Positions 41,543 through 52,686 are shown, counted from the stretch's first letter. The stretch: 64,000 nt of DNA from Saccharina japonica (GCA_008828725.1 MEHQ01003819.1:82463-146462); one strand, 5' to 3'. Translations and numbers: made by a program. Notes: generated from the letters alone by a model not told the origin.

Positions 41543-42025
41543 GACGCATGCTACAATAGAGGCGCACCATGTTGCTTCTGAGCTCCTAACGAGGAGCTCC
41601 ATACCTCTACACCTGCAGTAGTCTGAACACTGATTTTGGAGGAAACTATAAGTGATATATACTATATACCCGATGAACAATGCCATGACCTGAGTCTATT
41701 AATAGTATGAAAATAGTACAGCACAGTAATGAAACTCTGACGATTTCAGGTTAGGGCCCGTTTTAACAAAGAAAAAAAAAACAATTTGAAAAAAAAAATC
41801 AAATCCGCTTCTCATTGGTCAGAACCCGCACCACCACTCAAGATTATACCCCAAGATCCTAATATTTGGTGCTGGTGCGTGTGTTGACCAATGAAAAGCG
41901 AATTTTAATTTTCTTTTTTCCAAATTGAATTTATTTCATACTCGTTCATATGGGCCCTTAGGGAGCCTGATCATTCGCAAAACGTTTCAGCCAGAAAAAG
42001 GTATACCTCTATCGTAGCACGCATC
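41543..42025 (+). mobile_element. MITE family A, copy 9, carrying a nested TTA MITE
   Basis: GACGCATGCTACAATAGAGG ... ACCTCTATCGTAGCACGCATC. Split in its GGGTTAAGG motif by the element at 41754-41957. Confidence 0.9.
41754..41957. mobile_element. Tourist-like (PIF/Harbinger) MITE nested in family A
   Basis: 204 bp flanked by TTA on both sides (41751-41753, 41958-41960). Inverted arms of about 70 bp begin GGGCCCGTTTTAAC and end ATATGGGCCC. The arms share CGCTTCTCATTGGTCA and its near inverse TGACCAATGAAAAGCG. Confidence 0.8.
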
Positions 42026-42497
42026 AGCAGCGGTGGAGGAGGCCTCACCAGCGCACTGCAAGTGGAGATGGCTCGGGGGGAGGGGTGAGCACGGCCGCCC
42101 AAACTGGCCCGGCTACTAAATATACAGTGGACACGGGCACGCATCGAGTGCAGGGTACGGAGGCTGTCGGCGGTATGTCCCAGGGACGGCCTTCCCGAGC
42201 TGACGGCTACAACTCTTCCGAGGGGCACGGCACAATGTGCTAACCACTACGAGGTTACCATCGTGAGCGGGAAGAGGGATTAGGCCCCTTCGTTGGTTCA
42301 TGAAGCCTCCCTCCTTCATCAGGCGGGTTAGCTGTCTGACAATGCCCGACAAACCGTTCAACCCCGGTGTCATCCAACATTTTCCCCAAGGTCGAGAACC
42401 CACGGCAGACGTGGCCTCAGACAGCGTCTGCCCAAACCGCTGTATAAGGAAGCCGTGCGCCAAGCGTGCGTCCATCTTATTAATCGCAGAAACGTTG
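42026..42497 (-). other. Unassigned minus-strand open frame (42116-42475)
   Basis: About 119 codons with ordinary composition (GFLIQRFGQTLSEATSAVG and later RQLTRLMKEGGF). No family recognised; possibly a transposon-protein remnant. Confidence 0.25.
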
Positions 42498-42770
42498 GAC
42501 GCATGCTACGGTAAAAGGTGCACCTGCATACAGGCCATTTTCTGAGGGTGGTCACTTGAGGAGCTCTATACCTGCAGTAGCCTGCACACTGTTTTCGGAA
42601 GGAAATAAAAGTGCTACATACCCGATGAACAAGCACACGACTTGAACGTACAATTGTGAGTTTAGCACCGCAAGAATGAAATTCCGACGGTTTTGGGTTA
42701 AGGAGCCCCGCCATTCAGGAAAAAAAACAATCAGCCAAAAAAAGGTATACCTCTATCATAGCCCGCGTCC
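42498..42770 (+). mobile_element. MITE family A, copy 10
   Basis: GACGCATGCTACGGTAAAAGG ... TACCTCTATCATAGCCCGCGTC. Confidence 0.9.
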
Positions 42771-44037
42771 TTGAGCTCATATCAACTACGACCTTTGTTT
42801 ACCTTCTGCTGAATATCAATGCCGAGCAACAACATCACCTTGTCGGTAAAGGCCACCCGATACCGTTTATCACAATCTGCAACGGCATCGACCACGAGGG
42901 TTTGTGCCCCCCCCCTGGTGGTATCTCGACTGGGAGAGCCTCGCCAAGAAATACTTCACGCGGGTAATTAAGCGTGACGAGCCTGCCAGCGCCCCCGCCC
43001 CCCCGCGATGTTTGAAGGTCTATATGGGGAACCAATACCAAGGAGCGCAGCTCAATCAGAAGGTGTGAGAGCACTGTCTATTTGGTGAACGGCGAAGTCT
43101 TCTGTAAATATGGCGTCGTAGGACGTAATCGTACCGCTACGAGGGGAGGGGCCGTGTTCCGACACCAGGACGAAGGGGCCGACGTACGGGGGTATCAGCC
43201 AAGAACATACAGTTGTAGTTTTGTCTGCATCCTGCCGACCCCCTCTGGCCCCGCCCCACTCCGAGTCGGGGCTGGTCGGGGAAAACTGCAATCTGACCAC
43301 CCATTGTGTTGCACAGCACTTGGGCTTGTTCGCCTGTTTTTTTGTTTTTCATATTTTCGTCCTGCCGCCCCCGTCCCCGATCGGAGTCACGGTCGGAATG
43401 GGTTATCCGGCCACCCATAGTGCGGTGCGGGACGGTGAGGCCACGTTTTTCTCTACGTTTCGTCGGCTCAGTTTCGCCCCACCCCCCTCGCTGGGTATGT
43501 AGAGGTTGGACGGTGTTTACGTTTATTCGGCAAGTCGTTGCCCAGCTTTCCCCCTTGCTAATAATGATGGGGCGGTGGCGTTCAGCGCGTGAATAATGTC
43601 CGGTCCCTGACGGGTACTGTGTGCTTCTTTCCATTGCTCTATTTCGGTTTCCGCTCATTCTTGGTGTCATAGTCTCGTCGTTAACAGGTTTCGAGTGGGT
43701 TTTGGACATACTCATCTTCCACCCATCATGTTCTAGCTGGTGGAACCGGTATTTTCCACAATTGATGATATATTTCTCCATATATACATCTAAGGCTCAC
43801 CCGGGGGGGCTAGTGTCATGACAGTACATCCCTATGAGTGGTAGTTTGGGGGCGGAGCAGGTATTGGGTGGGGGGAATATTGTAGGAAGGAAAACAGGGG
43901 ACAGGTGGGACATGCGCCCTCTCTTTTCCTTCTACTACTCTAAGCGATATCGTGACCTGTTTTTGAAATAATCTGCTCGTCTTACCATTTGGGCCCCACG
44001 AACATCGGCCTGAAAAAAAGTATATGAGTTTAGTTAA
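42771..44037. other. Unassigned; possible decayed minus-strand ORF
   Basis: Minus-strand frames 43137-43781, 43052-43300 and 42835-43074 read protein-like segments (for example TSYDAIFTEDFAVHQIDSAL) that change phase. This suggests a decayed coding element, with family unknown. Confidence 0.3.
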
Positions 44038-46098
44038 TCAACCGCCCAGAGTTCAACGGCGGTTTTTCTTTGCGGGGGGCGTGGCACGGAAGCATAAGGG
44101 GTGACCACCCAGTCGAGTGATGATGCTCGGGACGGTGACGAGTGGGGAGGGCCGGAGACCGGGCGGACATCCAGAGACTTGGCAGAAATGCCTTGTTGAA
44201 GACCTCAATCAAGGTGTTTTGAGCCATCGAAGGGTCCACAGCACATTCCCCGTTGGAGTTTGGAGTAGAGACCGCAGTGTGGACCGTTGCAGAAAATAAG
44301 GCTGGAAAGTAGTACAGAGGGGTCCTCGGAGCAGCTGAACGGTTCATGGTGAGGGGGCACAGGGGCTGAGTAGGCAGCGCCACGCATCCGTTGTGGGTGG
44401 CGCGCAAGGGAATGGGAAGGGGGAAGGCAACAGTCGTAAGGGCACGGCGGTTGACGACAACGGGAAGGAGACAGCCGACAAAGTATCAAGGTACCAGGGA
44501 TGCATGCTACGATAGAGGCGCACCATGTTTTTTGCCCTATAACGGTGGTCACTTGAAGAGCTCTATACCCCACCCCAAACTGATCATTAAGGGCATTAAG
44601 GGAGGAAAATAAAAGTGCTATCCGATTAACGATCTCACAGCCGAAGCATACAAGGGACAAGAAATGAACACAATATTGACAGTCCACTGATTTCGGGTTA
44701 AGGAACTCAATCATGCAGAGATAATTTCAGCCAAAAAGTGCTATCTCTATCGTAGCACGCATCCAGGCCGACTATTAATAGTAGGCAGGACCCGTCTAGG
44801 CTACCCGTATCGCACACCTCTGTGATTGCTTCAAACACGGCGCTGTTGTGTTTTGGTTCTCTTCTCCTTTTATTTTCGCCTCTCGTTCTTATCCCTGTGA
44901 TGTGAAATGACTACCAACTGGCTTGGTGGATGGCGAGCCCGGTATTTTTCCTTGCTGGCTCTTTCTGGTTTGCTTTCGTTTTCCCTGCTTGGCGTACTGC
45001 CTGCCGCAGCTCCTCCAGGGGGACACCGCAGCGATGCTACAACCCCTCCCAATGTTTTACTTTATCTTGTCGTGGTCGCTTTTTGTCTTTGTTTTCTGCC
45101 CTTCCACATTTTCTTACGTTTTCTTCATTTGTTTAGCTACCTACTATTAATACTGCCGTATTCATGTTTTGGTATTTCCTCCTCTCTTTCCTTGTCTTTG
45201 GTATTTGGCACGAAGATGAAGCGGGATTGAGTAGGAAGCGCCACACAAACATTGTATGGGTGGCGCCCAAGGGAGTGGAGACGGAGGGGCAACGGTTCGT
45301 AGGGAAACCGTGGCTGACGAAAGCAGTAAGGAGACCGCAGACAAGGCAGCAAGGTACCACAGACCGCGACTATTAATATTAATAGTTGGTAGAGCCTTTC
45401 TGTACTACGTACCCGTACAAATACTATTAATAACGAACTGCCTCAGCTGTCTGGAGGGTGCTTTTGTTGCGCTTGAATTGCCTATCCTTTCCTCTATCCC
45501 TCAGTCTTCCTCTCTTTACGCTTTTATTTTATTTTATTGATTAGGTATTTATACTACAGTATCTGTCGCATCTCCTCCTCCGACGCACGACACTTGTTTT
45601 CCTTTTATTTCTCGTTTTTTTTTGTTTCTCTCTTTCACACAGTCTCGATCGCTAGGAGCGTAGATCGTGCCTGTCGTTGATGACATTGCATCGTCTGCCC
45701 CGCTTACTGCATTGTCACGTGTGTGTACGAGTATGTTGTACAGCAGTATGTGATATTCACATAAAACCGTCCTTTCTACCCGTCGACACCCAGCACACTC
45801 AGTCAGTGTCCGTGCCGGTTGAGTCTCTATCCTAGAGAAAATACCAGTTACTACGACGGAGTCACAGAACTGCTACGTGGTAGTATCTCTGTATCGTAGT
45901 TTTGTGACCACATAATAACTAGTGTCTCTTTAGCATGAATAACCGGCACGGACACTGGTTGTGCTGGATGTCGACGGGCATAGATGTCGGGAGACAGGAC
46001 TTTCAACCCTTGACAGACAGCAGAATTGCCTTGACATGCCGTGACTGACACCAAAGTACTAGGTAGACATGACGGTTTCATATGAAGAACACACACGG
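44038..46098 (+). mobile_element. LINE-D copy, plus strand, 5'-truncated, with two nested inserts
   Basis: 44045-44340 encodes a decayed reverse-transcriptase C-terminus (GEGRRPGGHPETWQKC, then LVEDL) with a stop. A long 3' UTR follows through about 45735, then 45881-46098, ending ATATGAAGAACACACAC. It is interrupted by family A at 44499-44764 and by an inverted LINE-D 3' end at about 45755-45880. The low-identity stretch 46009-46077 may be another insert. Confidence 0.7.
44499..44764 (+). mobile_element. MITE family A, copy 11, nested in LINE-D
   Basis: GATGCATGCTACGATAGAGG ... CTCTATCGTAGCACGCATCC. The sister LINE copy shows the empty site GGTACCAGGCTGAC. Confidence 0.9.
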
Positions 46099-46117
46099 AG
46101 TGTGAGTGCCTAGATGT

Positions 46118-47460
46118 CCAGGTGTGTGTGTGTTCTTCACATTAAACCTTCTTTTCTACCCGTCGACATCCAGCACACCCAGTGTCCGTGCCGATTCTTC
46201 ATCTAAAAAGGTACCAGTTCTGTTGTCACAAAACTACGACACAGAGATACTACGCGCAGTGCAGTAATCAGAGCAGACAACGCAATGCCATATACGACAG
46301 GTGCATCCAAGAGCAAAAAAGAGAAAAAAAGAGCGAAAAGGAAAAAATAATAAAAAGTAAATATACTGAAGCAAATCAGCCATCAAGCAACCAAACAATA
46401 GCATGACAAAATAAAAGAAAGAAAGCGTCGTGCTTCTCCCAGAGGAGATGCGACATCCAATAAAAAACCAAATGAAAAGAAACAAAATGAAATAAAATAG
46501 ACCGAAAACAGCGCCAACAGAGCAAGACTACGCGTAAGAACGACAGGAAAAGACAGCAAGTCGGAGCACACCAAAGGCCAGCTGAGGCAGGTTTGTGCCC
46601 GTAGTACAGGCAGGTTCTACCAGCTAGTCGGTCTGGTACCTACTCTGTTTGCCGTCTCTTTCCTGCTTTCGTCCGCTGTGGTTTCCCTACGAACCCCCCC
46701 ACCCTCCGTCTCCATTCGTTTGAGCGCCACCCATACAACGGATACGTGGCACTTCCTACTCAGTTCCGTTTCGTTCTCGTGTAACACACGAGAGTCCAGG
46801 AAAGAGTACGGGAAATAAAAAAAACAAAATGAATACGTACGTAGCTAAGCAACCAAAGAAAGTCCTAGGAAATATACGGAAGGCGGAGAAACAAAGGCAA
46901 AAGCGATCACGGTAACAAAAATGAGTAAAACAAAGTAACAATGAAACTATCTAGGCGGGACTTACTAGTCAGCCTGGTACCTTGCTATCCTGTCGGCTGT
47001 TTCCCTCCTGCTCTCATCAGCCGCGGTTTCCGTACGACTGTTGCCCCCCCCCTTCCCATTCCCTTTTGCAACCCCCGCAACGGATGCGTGGCGCTGTCTA
47101 CTCAGTTCCGCCTCGACCTTGTGCCACCGGACCATGAACTGTTCAGCTGCTTCGAGGACCCCCCTGTACCACTTGCCCCCTTTAGTTGCTGCAACGGTCC
47201 ACACTGCGGTCTCTACTCCAAACACCAACGCGACCTGTGCCGTGGACCCCTTGGAGGCTTGAAACACCTTGAGGTCTTCAGCAAGGCATTTCTGCCAGGA
47301 CTTCGGTTGTCCGCCCGGTCTGCGTCCCTCACCACCCGTCATGGTCCCGAACATCACCCGACTGGGTAGTCGCCCCTTGGGTTGCCGTGCCACGGCTCCC
47401 GCAAGGAACAGCCGCCGTTTACGGATCGTCGTTTCGATGCTCTCGTACCAACACGCGGCA
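46118..47460 (-). mobile_element. LINE-D copy, minus strand, 5'-truncated
   Basis: The 3' end lies left: an (AC)n tail at about 46118-46135, then the inverse of AAGGTTTAATGTGAAGAA, the 3' UTR and the ORF2 C-terminus. It faces the plus-strand copy tail to tail, making an imperfect inverted repeat of several kb. Confidence 0.8.
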
Positions 47461-47546
47461 GATGTCAAGAATAATCTGATAATTGAGAATTTGAGACTTG
47501 AGATTTTGGGCAAAACCCTACTTGTACTGAAAATAGCGCGGAACAC
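46965..47546 (-). pseudogene. LINE reverse-transcriptase C-terminal fragment
   Basis: An open frame of 193 codons whose middle reads RRLFLAGAVARQPKGRLPSR, then GGEGRRPGGQPKSWQKC and LAEDL. Known non-LTR retrotransposons have this kind of RRRL.W.GHV.R......R..G.P...W...DL tail after the RT domain. The RT catalytic part is missing (5' truncation near 47460). The first 30 codons are probably flanking DNA. It ends at TGA before the 3' UTR. Not functional alone. Confidence 0.6.
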
Positions 47547-47620
47547 ACCCAGTCTTGTCGCATAATAGGGATTCCAGTCTGGCTGAAAGTAAAAGATATG
47601 TCGCGTACTGTAGGCCTATA

Positions 47621-47804
47621 CAGTACAAGACACCTTAGAAGAAACAGGCTATTAAGAAAGTCAGGCTGAGATGAGAGAGGAAAATAGGAAATTCGGGAGT
47701 CATTATCTTGAAATTAGTGTTGAAAGCACCCTCTCCCAAATAACAAATAAATCCAGCCTGGACCACATACATTTCCTGTTTCTTTTCAGGTGTCCTGTAC
47801 TGTA
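47621..47804 (+). mobile_element. MITE family B, copy 6
   Basis: TA-CAGTACAAGACACC ... GGTGTCCTGTACTG-TA. Confidence 0.9.
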
Positions 47805-48152
47805 CTGCGCCTCCTCGCGGTCTAGTTGGGACATGGGACACCAAGCCTGTAAGGTACCATTCCCCAATTGCGCAGTGCCCGATGAGTTCTATAGACAGAA
47901 GGACGTTGGATATGGTAGCCTTCTATTTGGGTCTTGTCGGTTTTGATTTGCCGCATGATACTGCTACGCTTTTGATCTGGAGAGTTCTTCACTTTCTGTT
48001 TCCTGAGTCCTTTTTGGAACAACACTGCAAATTGTCGGATGGCAAGCAAAATAATAAATTCTGTAACCGTCGTTTGTTTTGTTACCTCCAATTTGCTCCT
48101 CTGAATTCCCAAACGATGACCAGGTACATATTATTATCTGAGCATACAGAAC
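47805..48152. other. No supported gene
   Basis: A short plus-strand frame at 47882-48244 runs into the family C element. No motif. Confidence 0.25.
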
Positions 48153-48325
48153 AGTACCGGCCCGTTGATAAGAAACCAGAAATCGGGCTTAGGCTGACTT
48201 TTTTATTTGAGAAAGGGGTGTGTCCCACACTAACTTCAGTATAATAGCTGTCGACTTTCTTGTTTCCGCCGTAATGTTTAGGCTGATTTTCTTGTGGGGC
48301 ACTTTCTTATGGGAGGGCCGGTGGT
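48153..48325 (+). mobile_element. MITE family C, copy 1
   Basis: AGTACCGGCCCGTTGATAAG ... CTTATGGGAGGGCCGGT. Inner layout parallels family B (ATAAGAAACCAG, TTATTTGAGAAAGGGGTGTG) but the sequence is distinct. Second copy at 50158-50344. Confidence 0.75.
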
Positions 48326-48382
48326 GTATACTCGTATTAATAGTTGACAAAAAAGGAGCACTCCGTGTCTTCGTGTTGGTGG

Positions 48383-48560
48383 TACTGTATAGGACACCTG
48401 ATAAGAAACAGGCTAATAAGAAAGCCAGGCTGAGATTTAGAGGGAACAAATAAACTCGGGAGCCATTATCTTGAAATTAGTATAGAAAGCACCCTCTCTC
48501 AAATAAGAAATCCAGCCTGGACCAGAGTTTCGGTTATCAGTTATCAGGTGTCCCGTACTG
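48383..48560 (+). mobile_element. MITE family B, copy 7
   Basis: CTGTATAGGACACCTGATAAG ... ATCAGGTGTCCCGTACTG. Confidence 0.9.
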
Positions 48561-48908
48561 CATCTTCCTAAATATATATACACACACCACCTACTACCTG
48601 GTACAAAATGTTACATGCATGTACGAGCGCTAGATAAATATTTTGAAGAGCTGTGATTTACCCCGGCCAATATTGCTTTCACACAGGGGCTACGGGGCCA
48701 CAAGCCATTCCACATTCCATGTGTTTTCGTATTTTCCTTTCTTTATCCTACGAGGTATTATTTTATGTATGCTTCGTTCACACCGTAATATCCTCTCCTC
48801 CATGTTGATTTCACATTGTCAAAACTACGGCAAAGTCTTCCGCTCACACAGCAGCAGTTAGTTACTGAATCGTTGAGGTTCAGTCTGGCCAGGAGTCATA
48901 GTATATAG
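48561..48908. other. No supported gene
   Basis: Nothing recognised. Confidence 0.25.
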
Positions 48909-49266
48909 GTCGGTCGCCCCGATGGTCTAGAGGTAACCTCGAACGCTTCTGAACGTTGATGTCTGGAGTTCGAATCTCACGTGGGTCGGACTTTTGAGTT
49001 TATTTGCAAAAATAAATGAAAAACGGAATCAACTGCTGAGAGCGCCAATTAATAGTAGCGTGGGTAGGCACAATTCGATGCGAGTCGACGAGGGAAGGAA
49101 AGGCTGAAGTCTTCTCGCGATAAAAATGCAAGGCAAGAACCGTAGTGGGGGAGGAGGGAGAGGAGCCTACTTTGTGACCCCGGATCTGAGTTACGACTAG
49201 GGAGGAGAGAGAAAGGAAGGGCGAAGATAATAAATGGGATGGACAAAAAAAAAAAAAAAAAAAAAA
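48909..49266 (+). mobile_element. tRNA-derived SINE, copy 6 (full length)
   Basis: Head GTCGGTCGCCCCGATGG with A box TGGTCTAGAGGTAAC and B box GGAGTTCGAATCTC. The body ends AATGGGATGGACA plus about 20 A. Best reference copy in the window. Confidence 0.9.
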
Positions 49267-49501
49267 TATATAGTATATTTATTGTATAACTTTATTCGAG
49301 CGACTTTACCTTGTTTTGGTTGCTGGTTGTGAGTTGGGGATCAAGCGGCCATGATATCATACGTGAGGCATTGAAGTCCGACTTTCGGCCACGGGCTAAT
49401 ATCTTACGGTGGGTTACTTCTCATGCTCGTGAGACTCGAGAGATTTGGTCAGCCTACGACTGTTTGCCAAACAAAGATGGGCAGGTCGCCCTGGTGTTAT
49501 A

Positions 49502-49655
49502 GTGTGTGTTTGTTCTTCACATTAAACCGTGCCCTTTCTACCCTTCGACATCCAGCGCATCCAGTCAGTGTCCGTACCGATTATTATTCTTCATCCTAGA
49601 GAGGTGCCAGTTCTGCTGTCGTCACAAAACTACGGCACAGATGTACTACGTGGTC
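49502..49655 (-). mobile_element. LINE-D 3' fragment
   Basis: GTGTGTGTTTGTTCTTCACATTAAACC to ACTACGTGG; 5'-truncated. Confidence 0.85.
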
Positions 49656-49708
49656 ATCCTCGACGCGTGCTACGGTAGAGGTAGCGTTTTTTGGCTGAAT
49701 TGTGTTCT

Positions 49709-49954
49709 GACGCATGCTACGATAGAGGTGCACCATGATTTTTCTGAGCTCCTCACATAAGGAGCGTCATGCCTCACCGAAAAAAATGATTTTGGAGGAA
49801 AACAAAAGTGCTGCCGGATGAGGAATATCATGACCGAAGTATACTCTGAAACATTATTCGTCACAGAAATGAAAAAACGACGAATTTGGGTTAAGGAGTA
49901 CGATCGTTCAGAAAACGATTCAGCCAAAAAATGCTACCAAAACCGTAGCACGCG
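49709..49954 (+). mobile_element. MITE family A, copy nested in family A
   Basis: GACGCATGCTACGATAGAGG ... ACCGTAGCACGCG. Inner sequence is nearly that of copy 7. Confidence 0.85.
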
Positions 49955-50157
49955 TTTTCTGAACGATCGGGCTCCTTAACCCAATTTCGTCGGACTTTCA
50001 TCCTTGTGACGAAATATATACCAGGTATGCTTCATAGTATACTTCGGTCACGAGATTTCTCATCCGGCAGCACTTGTATTTTCCTCCAAAATAATTTTTT
50101 CGGTGAGGTATGACGCTCCTTAAGTGAGGAGCTCAGAAAAACATGGTGCACCCTCCA

Positions 50158-50344
50158 CACTACTACCGGCCCTCTCATGCGAAAGTGCCCCGCAAGAAAC
50201 TCAGCCTAAACATTACGGGGGAAATAAGAAAGCCGACAGCTATTATTATACTGAAGTTAGTGTGGGACACACCCCTTTCTCAAATAAGAACGTCAGCCTA
50301 CTAAGCCTGATTTCTGGTTTCTTATGAACGGGCCGGTACTTACT
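50158..50344 (-). mobile_element. MITE family C, copy 2, nested in family A
   Basis: ACTACCGGCCCTCTCATGCG ... CTTATGAACGGGCCGGTACT, inverse of copy 1. Confidence 0.75.
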
Positions 50345-50387
50345 GCATCGGTTCGTAGCATGCGTCCCTCGAAAACTACTGTTAGGG

Positions 50388-50496
50388 GGGGCCACTAAAT
50401 AGGACCAAATATTGTTAGTAAAAAGTGGTAAATGTATAGGTTTTTGTGTTCACAGTAGGTTCTTTTTACTACATTAGCCCACCCCGTAATACTATT
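50388..50496. mobile_element. MITE family E, copy 2
   Basis: GGGGGGGCCACTAAATAGGACCAAATATTGTTAG (in parts) to CCCACCCCGTAATA. Confidence 0.7.
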
Positions 50497-50499
50497 ACT

Positions 50500-50575
50500 A
50501 TACAACAGTTGAGGTCGAGAGTTCGAGTATCCTTGTGTATGGAATATGTTCTTCTTGAATGGCAGCAGCTGAAAC

Positions 50576-50620
<45 letters not shown>

Positions 50621-50680
50621 TGTCGAAAGCGCCTCTTATAGCGTGAGTGGGCACAATTCGACGCGATTTGACTATTGCGG
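50500..50680 (+). mobile_element. SINE fragment with internal (CTG)n expansion
   Basis: GTTGAGGTCGAGAGTTCGAG resembles the B-box region of copy 8, and GCGCCTCTTATAGCGTGAGTGG its body. A run of about a dozen CTG units lies between (50575-50618). Confidence 0.6.
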
Positions 50681-50687
50681 GGGACCA

Positions 50688-51045
50688 CGCCAGTCGCCTC
50701 GGTGGGCTGGCAGGTAACCACGAAGCTTGTTAGCGTCAAGGTCGCGAGTTCGAGCCCCCCCGAGTGCATGCTCATACATACTCGTAGGGACTTTTTCTCG
50801 CAAAATAAATCTTTACTAGCGGAAAGCGCGAGAGCGTGAGTTGGCAAAATTCGATGAAAATCGACGAGCGTTGGGAAGGCTGAACCCTCTGCGCGATAAA
50901 AATCAAGGCAAGAAACGTAGTCGGGGGGAAAGGGAGAGGAGCCTACTTTGTGACCCCGGATCTGAGTTACGACTAGGGAGGGAGAAAAACAGAAGTGCAA
51001 AGATAATAAATGGGATGGAAAAAAAAACAAAAAGCTAAAAAACAA
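50688..51045 (+). mobile_element. tRNA-derived SINE, copy 7
   Basis: CAGTCGCCTCGGTGGGCTGG, B box GCGAGTTCGAGCC, and body to GGGATGGAAAAAAAA. Closest to copy 1 in the head. Confidence 0.85.
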
Positions 51046-51129
51046 ATAGTATACAGGATCTAGGGTACACAGAAAAATCTATATATTACACTATTTTTGC
51101 TGCCAAATATTTACTATTAATAGTGTTTA

Positions 51130-51385
51130 CTATGTGTGTGTGTTCTTCACATTAAACCTTCCTTTCTACCCGTCGACATCCAGCACACCCAGTGTCCGTG
51201 CCGATTCATCATCCTAAAAAGGTACCAGTTCTGTGGTCACAAAACTACGACACATAGATACTACGCTCAGTGCAGTAAGCAGAGCAGACAATGCAATGCC
51301 ATATACGACAGGCAAGACCTACCCTGCTAGCAATCCAGGTGCATGCAAGAGAAAAAAAGAGAAAATAAAGAAAAAAGCGAAAAGG
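51130..51385 (-). mobile_element. LINE-D 3' fragment
   Basis: TGTGTGTGTTCTTCACATTAAACC through AGCAATCCAGGTGCATGC and an A/G-rich tract. It sits next to a family E remnant (TAGTGTTTACTATG). Confidence 0.85.
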
Positions 51386-51545
51386 AATGGTCCCCCGGAG
51401 TAAGAGGAAAGGAAGTCAAGTGCTTACTTTTCTCGCCGTGGAAAATGAAGGTTCCGAAGTGGGGAGGAGGAAAAGAAGTGCCTAGTTGGTGACCCCCGGA
51501 CCTGAGTTACGAGGGATATAACGAATATAGGACGGACAACAAAAA
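51386..51545 (+). mobile_element. Diverged SINE 3' fragment
   Basis: GTGGGGAGGAGG, CCTAGTTGGTGACCCCCGGA and CTGAGTTACGA follow the SINE body; the tail is degraded. Confidence 0.5.
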
Positions 51546-51714
51546 CAAGTGCATTGCATGATGCAGCGAGTTATCCACTCGTCAGGGCATTGAGAAATAA
51601 TTAGGTCATACAGCGCGCATTCAAGAATAGTTAGTATTAATAGGAGTCCCTCTATGTCGTGCCGGATAATAAGTAGTGCCAGCTGCCTGCTATAGTGCCT
51701 GTGAAATAGATTGG

Positions 51715-52470
51715 CACATACAGTAGTACTGAGCGTAGTATCTCTGTGTCGTAGCTTTGTGACCACAGAACTGGTACTTTTTTAGGATGAAGAATCGGCA
51801 CGGACACTGGGTGTACTGGGTGTCGACGGGTAGAAAGGAAGGTTTAATGTGAAGAACACACACACACACATATGATATAACGGTACGTTTTTAGGATGAA
51901 GAATCGGCACGGACATTGGGTGTGCTGGATGTGGACGGGTAGAAAGGAAGGTTTAATGTGAAGAACACNCACACACGTGTAGTATCTGTGTCGTGGTTTT
52001 GTGACCACATAACTGGCATTTCTCTAGGATGAAGAATCGGCGCGGACACTGGGTGTGCCGAATGTCGACGGGTAGAAAGGAAGGTTTGATGTGAAGAATG
52101 TGTTCTTCACATTAAACTTCCTTTCTACCCGTCGACACCCAGCACAGGGTAGGTCTTGCCTGTCGTATATGGCGTTGCATTGTCTGCTCTGCTTACTGCA
52201 CTGAGTGTAGTATCTCTGTGTCGTAGTTTTGTGACCACAGAACTGGTACCTTTTTAGGATGAAGAATCGGCACGGACACTGGGTGTGCTGGATGTCGACG
52301 GGTAGAAAGGAAGGTTTAATGTGAAGAACACACACACACACACACCCAGTGTCCGTGCCGATTCTTCATCCTAAAAAAGTACCAGTTCTGTGGTCACAAA
52401 ACTACGACACAGAGATACTACGCTCAGTACGAAGGAAGGAAGTTTAATGTGAACAACACACACATACCAT
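51715..52470. mobile_element. Cluster of LINE-D 3' ends in alternating orientation
   Basis: Plus-sense ends at about 51730-51870, 51884-51976, 51977-52099, 52147-52343 and 52429-52466. Minus-sense ends at 52099-52146 and 52343-52428. Each plus piece finishes TTTAATGTGAAGAA with or without (AC)n. One N occurs at 51969 within an AC run. Confidence 0.8.
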
Positions 52471-52483
52471 ACAGTACATGATA

Positions 52484-52667
52484 CAGTACAGGACACCTAA
52501 TAAAAAAACAGGAAATCTTGTCCAGGCTGGATTTGTTTATTTGAGAGAGGGTGCTTTCTATTCCAATTCCAAGATAACGACTCCCGAATTTCTTATTTTC
52601 CTCTAAATCTCAGCCTGGCTTTCATATTAGCCTGTTTTTTAATATTAATAGGTGTCCTGTACTGCTG
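52484..52667 (-). mobile_element. MITE family B, copy 8
   Basis: TA-CAGTACAGGACACC ... AGGTGTCCTGTACTG. Confidence 0.9.
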
Positions 52668-52686
52668 TATGTATTATCCAGCGCGG

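Larger units (their letters stand above)
49662..50367 (-). mobile_element. MITE family A, outer copy carrying nested A and C elements
   Basis: Starts GACGCGTGCTACGGTAGAGG and ends CGTAGCATGCGTCC. It is split by a plus-oriented family A copy (about 49709-49954) and by family C (50158-50344). Confidence 0.8.

Noticed and set aside
48909..48990. Candidate tRNA gene
   Set aside because: A and B boxes are present, but no clean acceptor stem closes it, and the sequence continues into a repeated body and poly-A. It is a SINE head.
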